Assembly (NCBI GenBank): GCA_017506865.1
Contig: JAFCMP010000124.1
Span: forward strand, 496,001-560,000
Source of the DNA: Tribonema minus
Taxonomy: Eukaryota; Sar; Xanthophyceae; Tribonematales; Tribonemataceae
DNA: 64,000 nt
Reading direction: 5' to 3'
Shown in pieces: positions 44,001 through 54,000 of the stretch (positions are counted from its first letter, which is position 1; the number at the start of each line of letters is the position of its first letter). The position numbers and the translations under genes are program-made. The notes beneath the pieces were generated by a model. That model did not search any database. It was not told the origin of the DNA and saw only the letters and a program-made list of their open reading frames with translations.

Positions 44001-47000
44001 GTCACGAATGGAACCCTAATCCTAATACTTCTACTAAGACCGCAGCACATTCATCGGGTGGCCGAACACAGTAAAGAAGGCACGAGAAACGCTCGGTGAC
44101 TGTCGCTCTGACCCGAGCCCTATGTTTATAGATACTTCGAAGTATATCCATTTCGCAGCAAGTGTGTAGTACCATTGTCAGCTTTCGTTTAAAGTGCAAA
44201 ACCCTGGTGATCAACTCAAGCTTGCTACAAAGATACCCACCCCCCTTGCTGATTTTGTATCCCTAACCCCATTTGTGATCACCCTCAATCGCCTATGTGC
44301 TGCGGAAACTTAGTGTCGCTAACCCCATTTGTGATCACGCTCAATTTATGTGCTGCTGAAACTTAGTGTCGCTAAACCCATTTGTGATCATGCTCAATGG
44401 CCCATGTGCTGCTGAAACTTATGTCCGCAGCTCTTAGTGTCGCTAAACCCATTTGTGATTATGCTCAATGGCCCATGTGCTGCTGAAACTTATGTCGGCA
44501 GCTCTGCTCGCCAAACCCATTCATGTCTGATGCAAGCTGCACTCTCCCTCTCTCTTGTGCAGGTGGAACTGATAGTGCAGGACCGCCTGGGCGAGGTGGA
44601 CGCGTTTGAACGTGACGCCGTGGGAATCGTGTCGCGAAAGGTACACTTGAAGTTATCGTGTCACGAAAGGTACACTTGAAGTTGAGCCTGCTTTGTGGAT
44701 ACAGCAAACGCAAGTACGTTACTTGCTGCGGTAGCAAGCTTCAAGTTGGATGCCATTCATCTAGGCTTTTTCGCGCCCATACATGCGACCGTTGTTTGCA
44801 CCGTTGGGATGTGAATTGGACAAGAAAAAAAAGCGGTTGGGCGTAAATGACATGACCCTGAGACGATTGTGTCAGCGCAGATTTGGTTGTGGCAAACGTA
44901 TCATGTCAGTGCGGTTCACACACGCTCATTCAGCAAATCGCGCCCTCACCCTTACACCAGAGACGCGATGCGCAGCATGGGTTGCGACATGTCGCATTGA
45001 GAAAGGGGAGGTGGAAGGGCAGTGCAGGCAGGGGTTAGCGCAACCGTTGTCCTACGTGACTTCAAGTGATTGTTTTGATCAGGGCGTTACCGCTGGCGAG
45101 GGCCAACTCGCCGCCCAGATGGCACGTCACTGTCCACTTCTTCATAAACTTGGAAGTATGTCACGTTGGGTACAGTCAAGCGTTTGCGCAGCATAGGTGT
45201 AGGGGCGGTGGTGGACAAACTTCAAGTCCGCCTGCAGGCCCGTTTGGGGCTGACCTTGCTGAGCGTAGGTAGGCATATATGATATCTCGCTCACAGATGC
45301 GCAGTGAGTGCACACGCTGCACAAGCACGAGAGCTGCACACATTGCGTATTTTCAAAAGGTCTCCGGCCCACGAGCGGAAGCGAATAAAGCACTGCAGCA
45401 TAGCGTAGCATGTTTTCGGGCAAGTGCATAGAGAGGGGTCTGCATTGTGTTCATGCAGGTTGTGACCGCTTTTGTACCGCGCTGCCTCAGTTTCAGGCAT
45501 GTGTATGGGGACAGGAGTGACTTTGCAGTTTATACTTTTGCTTGAAGCGCGAAAGAGCCCACTCTTGTGGTTCGGAAGTATACTTCTTCTCGATTGGAAC
45601 TATGCGTATGAGTGTCTCGTCGCAACGCATGTGGGTACATTCTGAGTACATCAAGAGTACATTGCAGGGGACACCACGGGTCAGCCCCAGGTGTAGTCCA
45701 CCCACCCCTCCACCATTTGATGTGGAACATGTTAGGATACTTTAGACTTGGAAAAATTGGTTGCTCAATGCACGTAACCTGCATGGCGAAAGCATGAACA
45801 CGTTTTGCCCTACTGGTTGTGTTGTTCTGTCGTTATCATTTGCAGGTTGCCGTTATCAGCGGAGACATCCGTCGAGCGATGCAGCTGTGCCGCCGCTCCT
45901 TGGAGGTATGTATGCAGTATCATGGGTATGCATGCACCTCAAGGTGTAAAAGCAAAGTTCGGCAATTTTGGCACAATGTGGAGCCATTAGTTGCCGCCAT
46001 GTGTGCCCTGTGAGGATGGTGTTTCCCCCACTGCACCTGTCATGCCATTGTGTCTTGAACTCTTCTGCGCAAGGTCTGCCCATACGGCGTTGCATGATCG
46101 CTATGGCTTGTCCGGCACTATCCTGTGCTTAGGTTTAGGGTTAGGGTTAGGGTTAGCGTCAGGCATTGCATTTTGTCGCCTAGCCCGTAGGCTAGGTTTA
46201 CAGTTCTGTGCACATCAGTGTGGCTGCAGCCTGGTACTGAGTACAACTGGCACGCCATGGGTGCTCTGCTGCAGCGTGTGCATGTACGTGCTTTGTGCAT
46301 GGGCAAAGTTGAAGTGTCGACATGAATGATATGGTGAAGGTAATACAAGTTGACGGGCCACGCACGATGCTGTGTTGCACCCGCACCTTTTATAACCATC
46401 TACTACTTCAAGGATCTCTGTTTAATGCATGGCTGCAGGAGCCCGCATTTTTCTTATTGCACTCCACAGTGCTTGCTTGAGGTTATGTGTCGTACAGTCA
46501 CAAGCCACGATTGACGCTGTTGCCGCAGCTCTGCTTGGAGCGTGTGGACCGAGAGCGTCAACTGCAAGTCGCTGGAGATTCTGGCAAGGAGCCGAACTGC
46601 AAGGTACAAACAGTTCAAGTACTGGAGACTGCAGTGCACGCCGTGCGTGTTATGTTGCAGCCCTGACTTTTTTATGGAGCAAAGGCCGCTTGCACAATGT
46701 GCAAAGGGCTCTATGCATGATGTTGCGATGTGCAAAGGCTGCATGCACCTTGTTGTAAAGGCCGCATGCACGATACTGCACAGGCCGCATGCATGGTGTT
46801 GCGCTCGCAGGGCTGCTCTGTGTACACTGCTCAGCTCGGCCAATCAGCGGTCGACGACGTACATCGTTATTGAACTTCAACTTCAACTCTGCGCGATGGT
46901 ATGGGTATCTGCGCATTCTCTCATCAATCACTGCTCAACGATGCTTGTCGCAACCCGCACCGGCACACGCAACGGCGCTCCACTCCCTCGTGACCACAAT

Positions 47001-49839
47001 GCTGCTGGGCACGAGCGCACTGAACTTCAATTTGCTTTATGGGCTGCAAACGCCGTGTTTGAAGCGGCGTATCCGCTGCCAGTACCGCTATGTGATGCAA
47101 CAAGGGGACACCGCAGCGCTGCTCTACCTCCTTTAGGTCACCAATGTAGAGGTGGAAGCCTCTGCCCGCATCTGCTTGCTGCGCCGTACCGGTATCGATG
47201 CCTCCTCGCCTGCCTCCTCTGTACCACTTCACATCGGTGTCCTCTACAGTCAAGAACCATATTGGAATCGTTTGTATTCGTGCTGTTTTCCGCAAAGTTT
47301 TTTCTGGCATAAACAGTGCTGCGGCCCTGCGCAACGCTGCTTTGCGACTCCCACTGACAAGAACACGCCCGCCTGCGGAGACTTGCTCCCTGCCCCTTCA
47401 CATCGGTGCCCTCCTCGTGTGTGCCCCTTCAGGTGACCATTCGCGATGTGCAGCTCGCGAGCCGCGAGGACAACGACGGCCCCCTCACGAAGATGCTTGT
47501 GCATGGCACCCCCCTGGAGCGCATGCTGATGGTGGCCGTCGCCAAGGCCAAGCACCTGGCGCTTGACAAGGAGTTGGTGTCATTTGAGGACGTCATGTGA
47601 GTTGCCGATGCATACATGTTGTATGCAAACCACTCATTTTGTATACCCCCCCCCCCCCCCCAATCTCCCCCCCATCCCCTTGCCGTGCATGCTCGTGCAC
47701 GCCCCCCCCCTGGAGTGAATTATTCTAGTGGCCATTGCCAAAGCCAAGCACCTGGCGCCCGGCAAGGAGGTGGTGCCATTTGAGGACGTGACGTGAATTG
47801 CCGATGCATACATGGGAGTGTTCCTTTAGTATACCAAGCCGTCGATCACAGGGCAACCCCCTCCACACGCACAATCTCTCCCCATCCCCTTGTCGTGCAT
47901 GCTCGTGCACGGCACCCCCCTGGAGCGAATTATACTAGTGGCCGTTGCCAAACCCAAGCGCCTGGCGCCCGACAAGGAGACGGTGCCATTTGAGGGCGTG
48001 ATGTGAGATGCCAATGCATACATGGGGGATATTCCTTTTGTATACGTGATCTGCGGTGCAACTTCAAATGCAGCATCACATGGTCGCTGACACAGGGCCG
48101 CATGCCAGCAGCCTCCTGCGACTCATCACGAACCTGTACCAAGTATGGATCTGCACCGCTGCCAGCGCTATATGCACCATCTCTGCAGCTTGTCTGAATC
48201 ACATAACCCTCACGTTCTACAACCAGTCTTGCCGGGCACAGCAGCCTGCCTTCGTCTGACCACCGGCACTGCTGCTGGTGCCCCTCGCAGGAGCCGGCTG
48301 AGGTTGATTGCCAATCAAGTTCAAGGCACGTCACTGCCGCCGGGCGAGCTGAAGGAGGCGTATCTAGTGCCATCACGGCAGATCGTGCTGGACACCGTCT
48401 ACAGACTGGCCCACTGTGACATGCTGCGCCTGCGGAAGCTGGACTGGCACGTAAGCAGCGCTCAGCATTGTGGACACCAGAAACTTGTTATTTGGTGAAC
48501 TACATAACTGCTGTCACAGCAAGCCATGTTTGACACTCTGTGTAGGAGATGGACTGGCACATAGTGAGCGCTCAGCATTGTGGACACCAAGAACTTGTTA
48601 ACTGGTGAACTAACTGCCGTCACAGCAAGCCATGTTTGGCGCCGGCTGTGGGAGCCGAACTTGCATGTAAGCAGTGCTGAACATTGTGGAGACCAGAAGT
48701 TTATTGTTTCAACTTCAAAGCAAATAGCTGCCGTCACAGCAAACCGCACTTGACACCGTCTGTGAGTCAGCGCACTGCTGTATTATGCGCCTGTGGAGCG
48801 GCACATGAGCAGCGCTCAGCGCTCTGCACGCCGCAAGTATTGTTGTTAGCCTTGATCAGCTGAACTGCGTCCATCCATGAGCCACTGTGCCATGCTGCGT
48901 GTGCGAGAGCTGGACTGGCACATGAGCAACTGCGCGCTGCCGTGTGCGAAAATGGACTGTGAGCCTTAAGGGCCTGGATGGTCCTGGTTGTCAGCTGCTG
49001 CTGCTGCTGCTGCTCGCGAATGTCACCAACATGCTAACTCTTCTAAATTCACCATGTTGAAACCATCAGCTGTAGTGCTATGCAAACCTGTTGGAGCCCG
49101 TGGGAAGCCCATCACTTGCCGGATTGCACACTTCATATAGCACTCAATCTCCAAGCAGAGTCGCAGATGTAACTGCGCTCCCCCCATTACAATCAGCACC
49201 ACCTTATCACGAATAATCCTTGACGAAGGTGCCGATGTTAAGCGATACAGAGGCACGACTTCAGTCATCTTCTGCGGTCCATGCAAAGCCTTCAGCCACT
49301 GGTTATCCGTTGAGTCTATCGATATCTTGCCATGGTGCCATGTTTGCATCATGCATCGTGGTTGCACAGCATGTGGCATGTGCAGTTGCCGAGCCACGTG
49401 ACATGAGCGCAAACGCAACGTGCAGCGCCTGTGCCAGCTGTCAGCAGCGCTCACCTGCAGTGTGCACACCGAGTGCACCTGACAGCTGGGGTGGGCGGCC
49501 GTGCACTTCAAGTTGCACTTCTGCCACTGTCCTTCCAATTATGGTACTAGCAACCCACCGCACCCGCTGTGCCAGCTGTTTGTGCGTGCTCAGCACCTCT
49601 AGCCAAGCAATGCAGACCCAACACAGCACCACTTGTGATAATGCCGAGTATACTGTGCCTCAACACTCACCCTGGGAATCGGGACTCATGAGTCGTCCTG
49701 CCATTCATTGTTGTCTTCTGTAACGCAGCGCACGCCGCACATGGTCCCGAAAATGGAGCTAGTCAACATTGCCGTGGCGCTGCGGCGGGACCCCATGGCT
49801 CGGCAGCACCTTCCCGAGGACTTGACAAAGGGCCTCTAG
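29048..49839 (+). CDS. ORC1: Origin recognition complex subunit 1 (17 exons)
   Basis: Largest subunit of the nuclear complex that binds replication origins and, with CDC6, loads the MCM helicase. Exons: 29048-29150, 29612-29700, 31162-31322, 33597-33744, 34954-35217, 36126-36311, 37402-37440, 39193-39386, 40179-40250, 40753-40898, 42602-42725, 44563-44640, 45846-45905, 46529-46603, 47433-47596, 48291-48450, 49729-49839. Basic Lys/Arg N-terminus, then BAH domain (exons 3-5; YSVGDAVLLRTEKWGYGQF, EAQWLYTWHDVP), the LPCRE motif that starts the ATPase (exon 6), Walker A GVPGTGKTATV (exon 8), Walker B VLLLDEVDSL (exon 10), sensor 1 IIAIANTLNLTDR (exon 11), SGDIRRAMQLCRRSLE (exon 13) and winged helix (exons 15-17). 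Introns 2 and 9 are GC-AG (GCAAGT). Phases agree everywhere except exon 8, which is 194 bp with a one-base frame change in a G/C-run stretch (39284-39345), possibly an assembly error. Exon 14 is the least conserved. About 724 residues. Confidence 0.95.
29716..29738 (+). mobile_element. Minimal 5'-truncated SINE (about 23 bp) with target-site duplication
   Basis: Only the SINE 3' end (GCGCCCTGAGCGAGAATTAA) is present. It sits between two copies of AAGTACAAGTCAC (29703-29715, 29739-29751). The duplicated target starts at base 3 of ORC1 intron 2, so the insertion again lies on a 5' splice site. Confidence 0.75.
30760..31970 (+). repeat. Copies of both ends of ORC1 exon 3 (BAH)
   Basis: Upstream copies of acceptor plus exon start (ELKPWW/P-SSAAGDDYFNR) near 30765, 30888 and 31029. 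Downstream copies of the exon end (GQFTEAPACITYIW) with TG/GTGAG donor near 31381-31452, 31590-31630, 31762-31800 and 31921-31962. The closest copies are almost identical to the exon. Confidence 0.85.
32570..33420 (+). repeat. Upstream copies of ORC1 exon 4 start with acceptor
   Basis: At least six copies of GCGCGCAG plus the exon start (RQADGEMMIEAQ) near 32580, 32813, 32911, 33128, 33253 and 33366, before the true exon at 33597. Each unit also contains TACCTACCTACC, TGAGCGCTGC and a GTACAC segment at about 120-bp spacing. Confidence 0.85.
33843..34345 (+). repeat. Downstream copies of ORC1 exon 4 end with donor
   Basis: 33847-33927 repeats the exon end (HGRQNREPHEVFETDH) with a GTGGGC donor at over 90% identity. 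34316-34340 is a short degraded copy (ADHGDE) with GTGAGC. Confidence 0.75.
34380..34890 (+). repeat. Upstream copies of ORC1 exon 5 start
   Basis: Six copies of (CAG)ATGAGCGCGGAGTGCAT near 34386, 34470, 34555, 34629, 34725 and 34813, before the true exon at 34954. The last is the longest, reaching FLRWK. ACCTCAACTTCAACTG-type sequence lies between units. Confidence 0.85.
35300..35690 (+). repeat. Downstream copies of ORC1 exon 5 end, with telomere-like spacers
   Basis: The exon end IVHKTFRDV..PAQRLQ with GTGCGC or GTGACT recurs, ending near 35358, 35518 and 35681. CCCTAA tracts lie at 35457-35484 and 35603-35623, between the copies. Confidence 0.85.
36355..36565 (+). repeat. Downstream copies of ORC1 exon 6 end with donor
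   Basis: 36370-36432 is nearly identical to the exon end (LMRRLQLSSAPAKLPCREME), including the GTGCGTGCACGTCACC donor context. 36492-36560 is a diverged copy. Confidence 0.85.
38182..38206. repeat. Pure poly(C) tract, 25 bp
   Basis: Uninterrupted C run in ORC1 intron 7. Confidence 0.95.
38740..39090 (+). repeat. Upstream copies of ORC1 Walker A exon start
   Basis: 38766-38802 copies the acceptor and GGPNVLF. 39024-39085 copies GGPNVLFISGVPGSGKTAT, a Walker A variant with Ser, with TAG in place of CAG at the acceptor. The true exon starts at 39193. Flanks share an AATGATGATGA(C/G)AAATCAAAATTATTCTG segment. Confidence 0.8.
39395..39453. repeat. Telomere-like CCCTAA tract
   Basis: Seven to eight CCCTAA units, interrupted by GTAGGGTTAA, begin within 10 bp of the ORC1 exon 8 donor. 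Confidence 0.9.
40919..41705 (+). repeat. Nine-copy array of ORC1 exon 10 end and donor
   Basis: The sequence GTGCTGCA...CTGTTCAACTGGCCGCCTCAGAG/GTAC recurs near 41050, 41123, 41200, 41272, 41344, 41389, 41464, 41520 and 41683, with a partial copy at 40934. Many units are about 72 bp, a multiple of three, so a frame stays open for about 166 codons. The true donor is at 40898/40899. Confidence 0.9.
40966..41043. repeat. Unclassified dispersed repeat, copy 3 (inverted)
   Basis: Lies inside the first unit of the exon 10 array, so it splits a duplicated copy. It matches 14936-15012 in reverse (GGTTATTGGTGGAAGGCAC...CACCTAGAGC...TTTTGAATCGTTTCC). Confidence 0.6.
42125..42548 (+). repeat. Upstream copies of ORC1 exon 11 start with acceptor
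   Basis: Four copies of CTGCAG plus CGGCGG(G/C)CG...CTGGTGATCATCGCCATCGCCAACACG near 42138, 42241, 42349 and 42497, before the true exon at 42602. Units share CTGAATCTGACTCTG-type sequence. Confidence 0.85.
43764..43925 (-). mobile_element. 5'-truncated 3'-end fragment of the LINE family
   Basis: About 100 bp from TATGGACTTA onward match the 3' end of the LINE at 51052 (shared GGACTT.TAT, AGGCC.CAAGGGAGG.CGGGT, CAGCCTAGTCTG). The reverse translation retains a SQLLGRGAD tail like the LINE's SKLLGHSAD. The last part is duplicated in tandem. It begins directly after GTAC (43760-43763), as does the large copy. Confidence 0.7.
44732..44788 (+). mobile_element. SINE fragment
   Basis: GTAGCAAGCTTCAAGTTGGA, then ATGCCATTCATCTAGGCTTTTTCGCGCCC, matching the subfamily of the copy at 6789. 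It lacks the 3' tail and a visible target duplication. Confidence 0.55.
46128..46157. repeat. Telomere-like TTAGGG tract
   Basis: Four to five TTAGGG-like units in ORC1 intron 13. Confidence 0.85.
47685..48010 (+). repeat. Two downstream copies of ORC1 exon 15 end with donor
   Basis: Copies of the exon 15 end (LVHGTPLER and VAVAKAKHLAL through FEDVM), ending near 47795 and 48003. Each is followed by GTGA and the same TTGCCGATGCATACATG intron sequence. They differ from the exon by scattered changes. Confidence 0.85.
48535..48925 (+). repeat. Downstream copies of ORC1 exon 16 end
   Basis: Four degraded copies of TGGACTGGCAC plus GTAAGCAGCGCTCAGCATTGTGGA-type donor context near 48550, 48650, 48790 and 48905. 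Spacing is about 110 bp. Confidence 0.75.
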
Positions 49840-50916
49840 ACGCTGTTCGCCAGGCACTTGACTGCAGCAGCATGTCGTCGTCAAGCCCCGGTATCATGGA
49901 GCGCCTTCAGCTGCGACACACACCACACAGAGACAATGCCACTCTGGGTCGTTGACCACTCTGAATGCCTCGAGACCGCTGACCCCTTGTCAACCTTCTC
50001 AGCAGCCGCTTCCAAGTTACAGCCTTCAATGTAGTGTGCAGCTCATGGACTGATGTCTCATTTGAGCACTGCAGCCAACAATGTTATTGATGCTGTGAGC
50101 GGGGTGTCGCTACATGCGCGACGTGTGGCGGAGCTCCGACTGCGGATTCACTGCTGGCGCAGCATGTGAGAAACAGGGCTGCAACGGCGAGAAGCGAGAC
50201 GCTGCAGCGCTCAGCATTTTGCCTTGTCACGTGCGACGATGTGCAAGGCGGTGGCACTTTGTGGGCACGAGCTGATTACACAGCGTGATGTGTTCTTCTG
50301 CGGACATGCTCCTCCAGCGTCGTTGGTGCGGTGTTGGAGGAGTGAGCAATGCAATTGCAGACTGTTGTATGCTACATATACACATCAATCAGATCCTGTT
50401 GTGTTTAATGAGCCTGTTTCTGCTGCTGCACACGACCGCAACAACATCACTGCAAACTTCTGCCGCGGCAGAGTCCGACTTGAATGCTTTCATGATGCAA
50501 TCAGCATCCATTCAACCTAGACGAGTCCCGGCAGCCGCTGCTGACAGTACCAAGTCAATAAGCTGACAGCACGCGTGGCGCCTCATCAGGGCTGAGACGG
50601 CAAAAAAGTGCAGAAGAGCGGCCAGGAGCCTCGCCTGCCAGTTGCTGCACTACATACACGCTGTATACATGAAATGCACGCTCAGGAGCCCCCCTGTCAG
50701 CTGCTATTTATACATACGCGCTGTGTATATGTGAAGCGCGCGCTCGGTCAGTGATGGTTCTCAGCGCTTGCAAGCTCCAGCCTGATGTACACTGTAACCC
50801 TATGCAGCACAGGGCTGCCAATTCCTTCTTGCCCCAGTAGTGAGCCGCCTCGATGATGGACAGTGCTTGACATTTGTCAACTTCTCTGCACCCTCCCGAC
50901 ACTCGTCTGCGGCTAG
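49840..50916. other. Intergenic region downstream of ORC1
   Basis: No complete gene. A minus-strand stretch at about 50760-50890 reads ALSIIEAAHYWGKKELAALC, which resembles the end of a BTB domain but has no context; it may be a relic. No clear polyadenylation signal was found. Confidence 0.4.
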
Positions 50917-50930
50917 CTCCTGCAGTGTAC

Positions 50931-51037
50931 TTTTTATTAATTCTCGCTCAGGGCACGAAAAAGCCCAGATGATTGGCATCTAGCTGTAAGGAATCTACAT
51001 GTCGTATGACAGTCTGAAAGTGTCGCAACGACAACCA
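50931..51037 (-). mobile_element. SINE copy (107 bp) with perfect 14-bp target-site duplication
   Basis: Flanked by CTCCTGCAGTGTAC at 50917-50930 and 51038-51051. In reverse it starts within the tRNA-like part (TGGTTGTCGTTGCGACACTT), carries the B-box-like GTAGATTCC, and ends in AATTAATAAAAA. It sits immediately beyond the 3' end of the LINE and reuses the GTAC at that junction. Confidence 0.85.
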
Positions 51038-51051
51038 CTCCTGCAGTGTAC

Positions 51052-54000
51052 GTATGGACTTGTATTTATAAAGGCCCAAGGGAGGCCGGGTTGCCTATGC
51101 AATCGAAAAGCTTGCGTCAACGCAGCAGCCTAGTCTGCGCTGTGCCCTAGGAGTTTGGATACCGGCGCCGCAACACAGCCCAGCATTCGCGCTCCACGTG
51201 TGTATGCCATGACGCGCTCCGCCAACTCCCGCGCCAGCGATATGCTCAGCTCAATGTGGATCTGACGCTTAGCTAACCCGGCCTTGCGTAACACATCTGC
51301 CTTCCCCCCCCCTGAGCACAGTGCTGAGTGCATTGCCAACTCCTTAACAAAAAGGCTTGTCTGCTTGCCCAGCCGTCCGTACGACTCCTGCACGAATGGC
51401 ACAAAAGCCCAAGATGACGTCAAGGTGCCGGTGTGGTGCTTGACCTTCGCGTCCTCCCCCACCCCAGCAGCATAGCCGTCCGTGTTCGAGGCATTTGTTT
51501 TGCCTGTCAGGTACGAGCTCGCTGTGGGTGCGCGCACACTTGTGTCTAGCACTATTCCCTTGTTACGGTATGCACTGCTAAAGTGCAGACACCCTGGGTC
51601 AATGACTGTGTCCGCCCGATACCCCGGTACCTTGAAGACGCTAGCGTCCTCATTGCGGACAATAGAGACATGGTGCTGTCTCAAGATGCGCTGTAGGCAC
51701 CGCTTTTGGGCAGTGTGTGTCGCGTTGTGCCCCCGTATGTGCTGGCTGGGGCAGCTGATCGCATGCGTGGAGGTGGGGCTCACGTCACTGCACCGCCATG
51801 GGCACACCTCGCCCTGTATGCCCCACCCGTCTATAAAGATCGCAACCATAATCATCGTGGCTGCTGCCATACTGGACATGGGCGCCGCACCCGGGCGGTC
51901 ATTGGCAGCGGGTGGCACGCTCATCCACGCCATTGCCCCGGACGCACGCTGGCTGCGCAGCTGCGCCAGGACCCGCGCGCTAGCCTGTTGGCGGCGGCGG
52001 CTGGTGTCACGCAAGTCACCAATAAGTGTAGCCTGCGTCGGCTTGCCCACGGCACCAGCCGAGGCAGCCTCTAGGTCCTCCACCAGGCAGTCCTCGTATT
52101 GACGTCGAAGAACATTTGAAAGGCCGGCTTGTAGTCCGTGCGTGAAGTGACCGCGCCGGCGGCGGGGCACTACCTTTCTGCAGATCTCGTCAGCATAGGC
52201 CTCCCAGTCGTCGTCGTCGTCCTCCTGCCCGCCGCTGCAGCTGCTTTCTTCCGCGCTAGTTTGTGTTTTAGCGGGCGTGGAAGAGGCAGCCGCGGCAGCG
52301 GCTTGAGGGCCAGGTACGGTCGCCGCCGCAGCGGCCGCCTCGGCGCCAGGCACAATGCCGTGGGTGTGTGGGGCTGGCTCAGTGGTCCCCGTCTCCGTGA
52401 CGGCAGTTGCGGCGTAGATCGCTTGCACCGCAGTGGGGAGCGTCGACGCTGCGGCCGTTGTATCCGCTGCCCACCGTAGCAACGATGCTGGGAGCTGCTC
52501 GGCCACAGCTGTGCGTGATTTTTCGCCGCCATCAGCTGTCAGCGCTCGCGTAGAGCGTCGCACGGCCTCGATGATTGGCGGCAGTCCCTGGTCCTCGCGT
52601 ATTGCGCATGAGTGCTGCGCGAACCAGGTGACTGCGCCGTGTTCGTCAGTGCCGAGCCTCAGGGCCCCTGCTGCCACAGTGGCATGAATTATTGCAGGCC
52701 GCAGTGTTGTGCATGCCTGGGCCGTGTATGCGGCTGGTGCCAGTAGCCCCAAAAGCGGCATGCCCAGACCGCCTCGTCGCTCCGGCAACCGTGACGCCCG
52801 CAGTGGCACTGCGATGTCCGTGAGTTCTGGCGGGCCCAAGCGCGGCAATACCAGCACGCTGCCACTGCTGGCTACCTCATTGTCACCAGCAGTGCAGGCG
52901 GCCAGCAGGTGTGACTTCATGACTGCCGCGGTAGCGCAGCCGTGCAGGTGCAGCATGCGTTCAAGCGTCCATGCACAGAACCCGTCAAATGCGTGCAGCC
53001 ATGTCTCACTCAAAGCCGTGTCAACGACCCGAGCTAAGAAGCCCATGCGCTTTGTCAGTGACCTGCGCAGAATGAATTGTGCTGCCTGTAGGTGATGCCG
53101 CGCCATCCCAGCTAGCTGCCACGACAATCGCCATGTCCCTGCGTCAACAAGATGCTTGCTCATGGCAGCATGCACATAGGCTGGGTGCCCTACCGGTACC
53201 CCGACCGACGTAAAGCCCTGACTGGATTCTGGCATGGTGGCGTCCACAAACGGTATGTCAAGGGCGCGCAGGCGTGCTCTGGCCGCTTCATCAAACACTG
53301 TGCCGCGCATGGCAATGGCCAGCGACTTGTCTGGTCGAACGCGTAGGCCCCCTGCCGCAAGCCGACGGATCACCTCTGCCACCCCAGCGGCCGCTGCATC
53401 GTCGAAGTAGGCAGCTTGCAGCACGTTGAGGTCATCCAGGAAAGCGCAGTGCGGGGCTGGCGGTTCCGCTGTGCTGTGGCCGTAGGCCGGCATACTGCCG
53501 GGCGTCGCACTCACTCCATCAGGGTAGAAGAGTAGGAATGCCGCTGCCACTGCAAAGTACAGCGGCCCTAGAGGGTCCCCTTGCTGGCACCCTAGGTGGG
53601 AGCAGATAATGCGAGCTTCACCGTTCACCTCCACTCGCATCTCTGGGGCAGTGTCACCACAGTATACGGACTCAAAGTGCGGGAGCAGCTCCGGACAGAA
53701 GAGCATAAGTCCCCGCACAATGGCGGCGCGATCCACACTGTTAAATGCGTTCTCACAGTCCAGCTGGATTGTGGTGCCATACAGCTCGTGCCACACGCGC
53801 GCGCGCGCTGCCACATGCTCGACGCCAGACCGGTATCCTACGCCAAACTGCGACATGGAGGCCAGCAGCCCCGATATTTTGCCCTTGACACCCCGTGCCG
53901 CTGTGGACCCGAGGAGTCTGCGCCAGACACTGGAGCAGGCGATCGGACGCCGCTTCTGTCCTATGCCTGAGAGGGCCGCGGCGCGGAGAAGCCGTTGCGA

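Noticed and set aside
47137-47200. Possible extra ORC1 exon VTNVEVEAS
   Set aside because: Best read as a degraded copy of the exon 15 start (VTIRDVQLAS). It contains an in-frame stop in that phase and no needed sequence.
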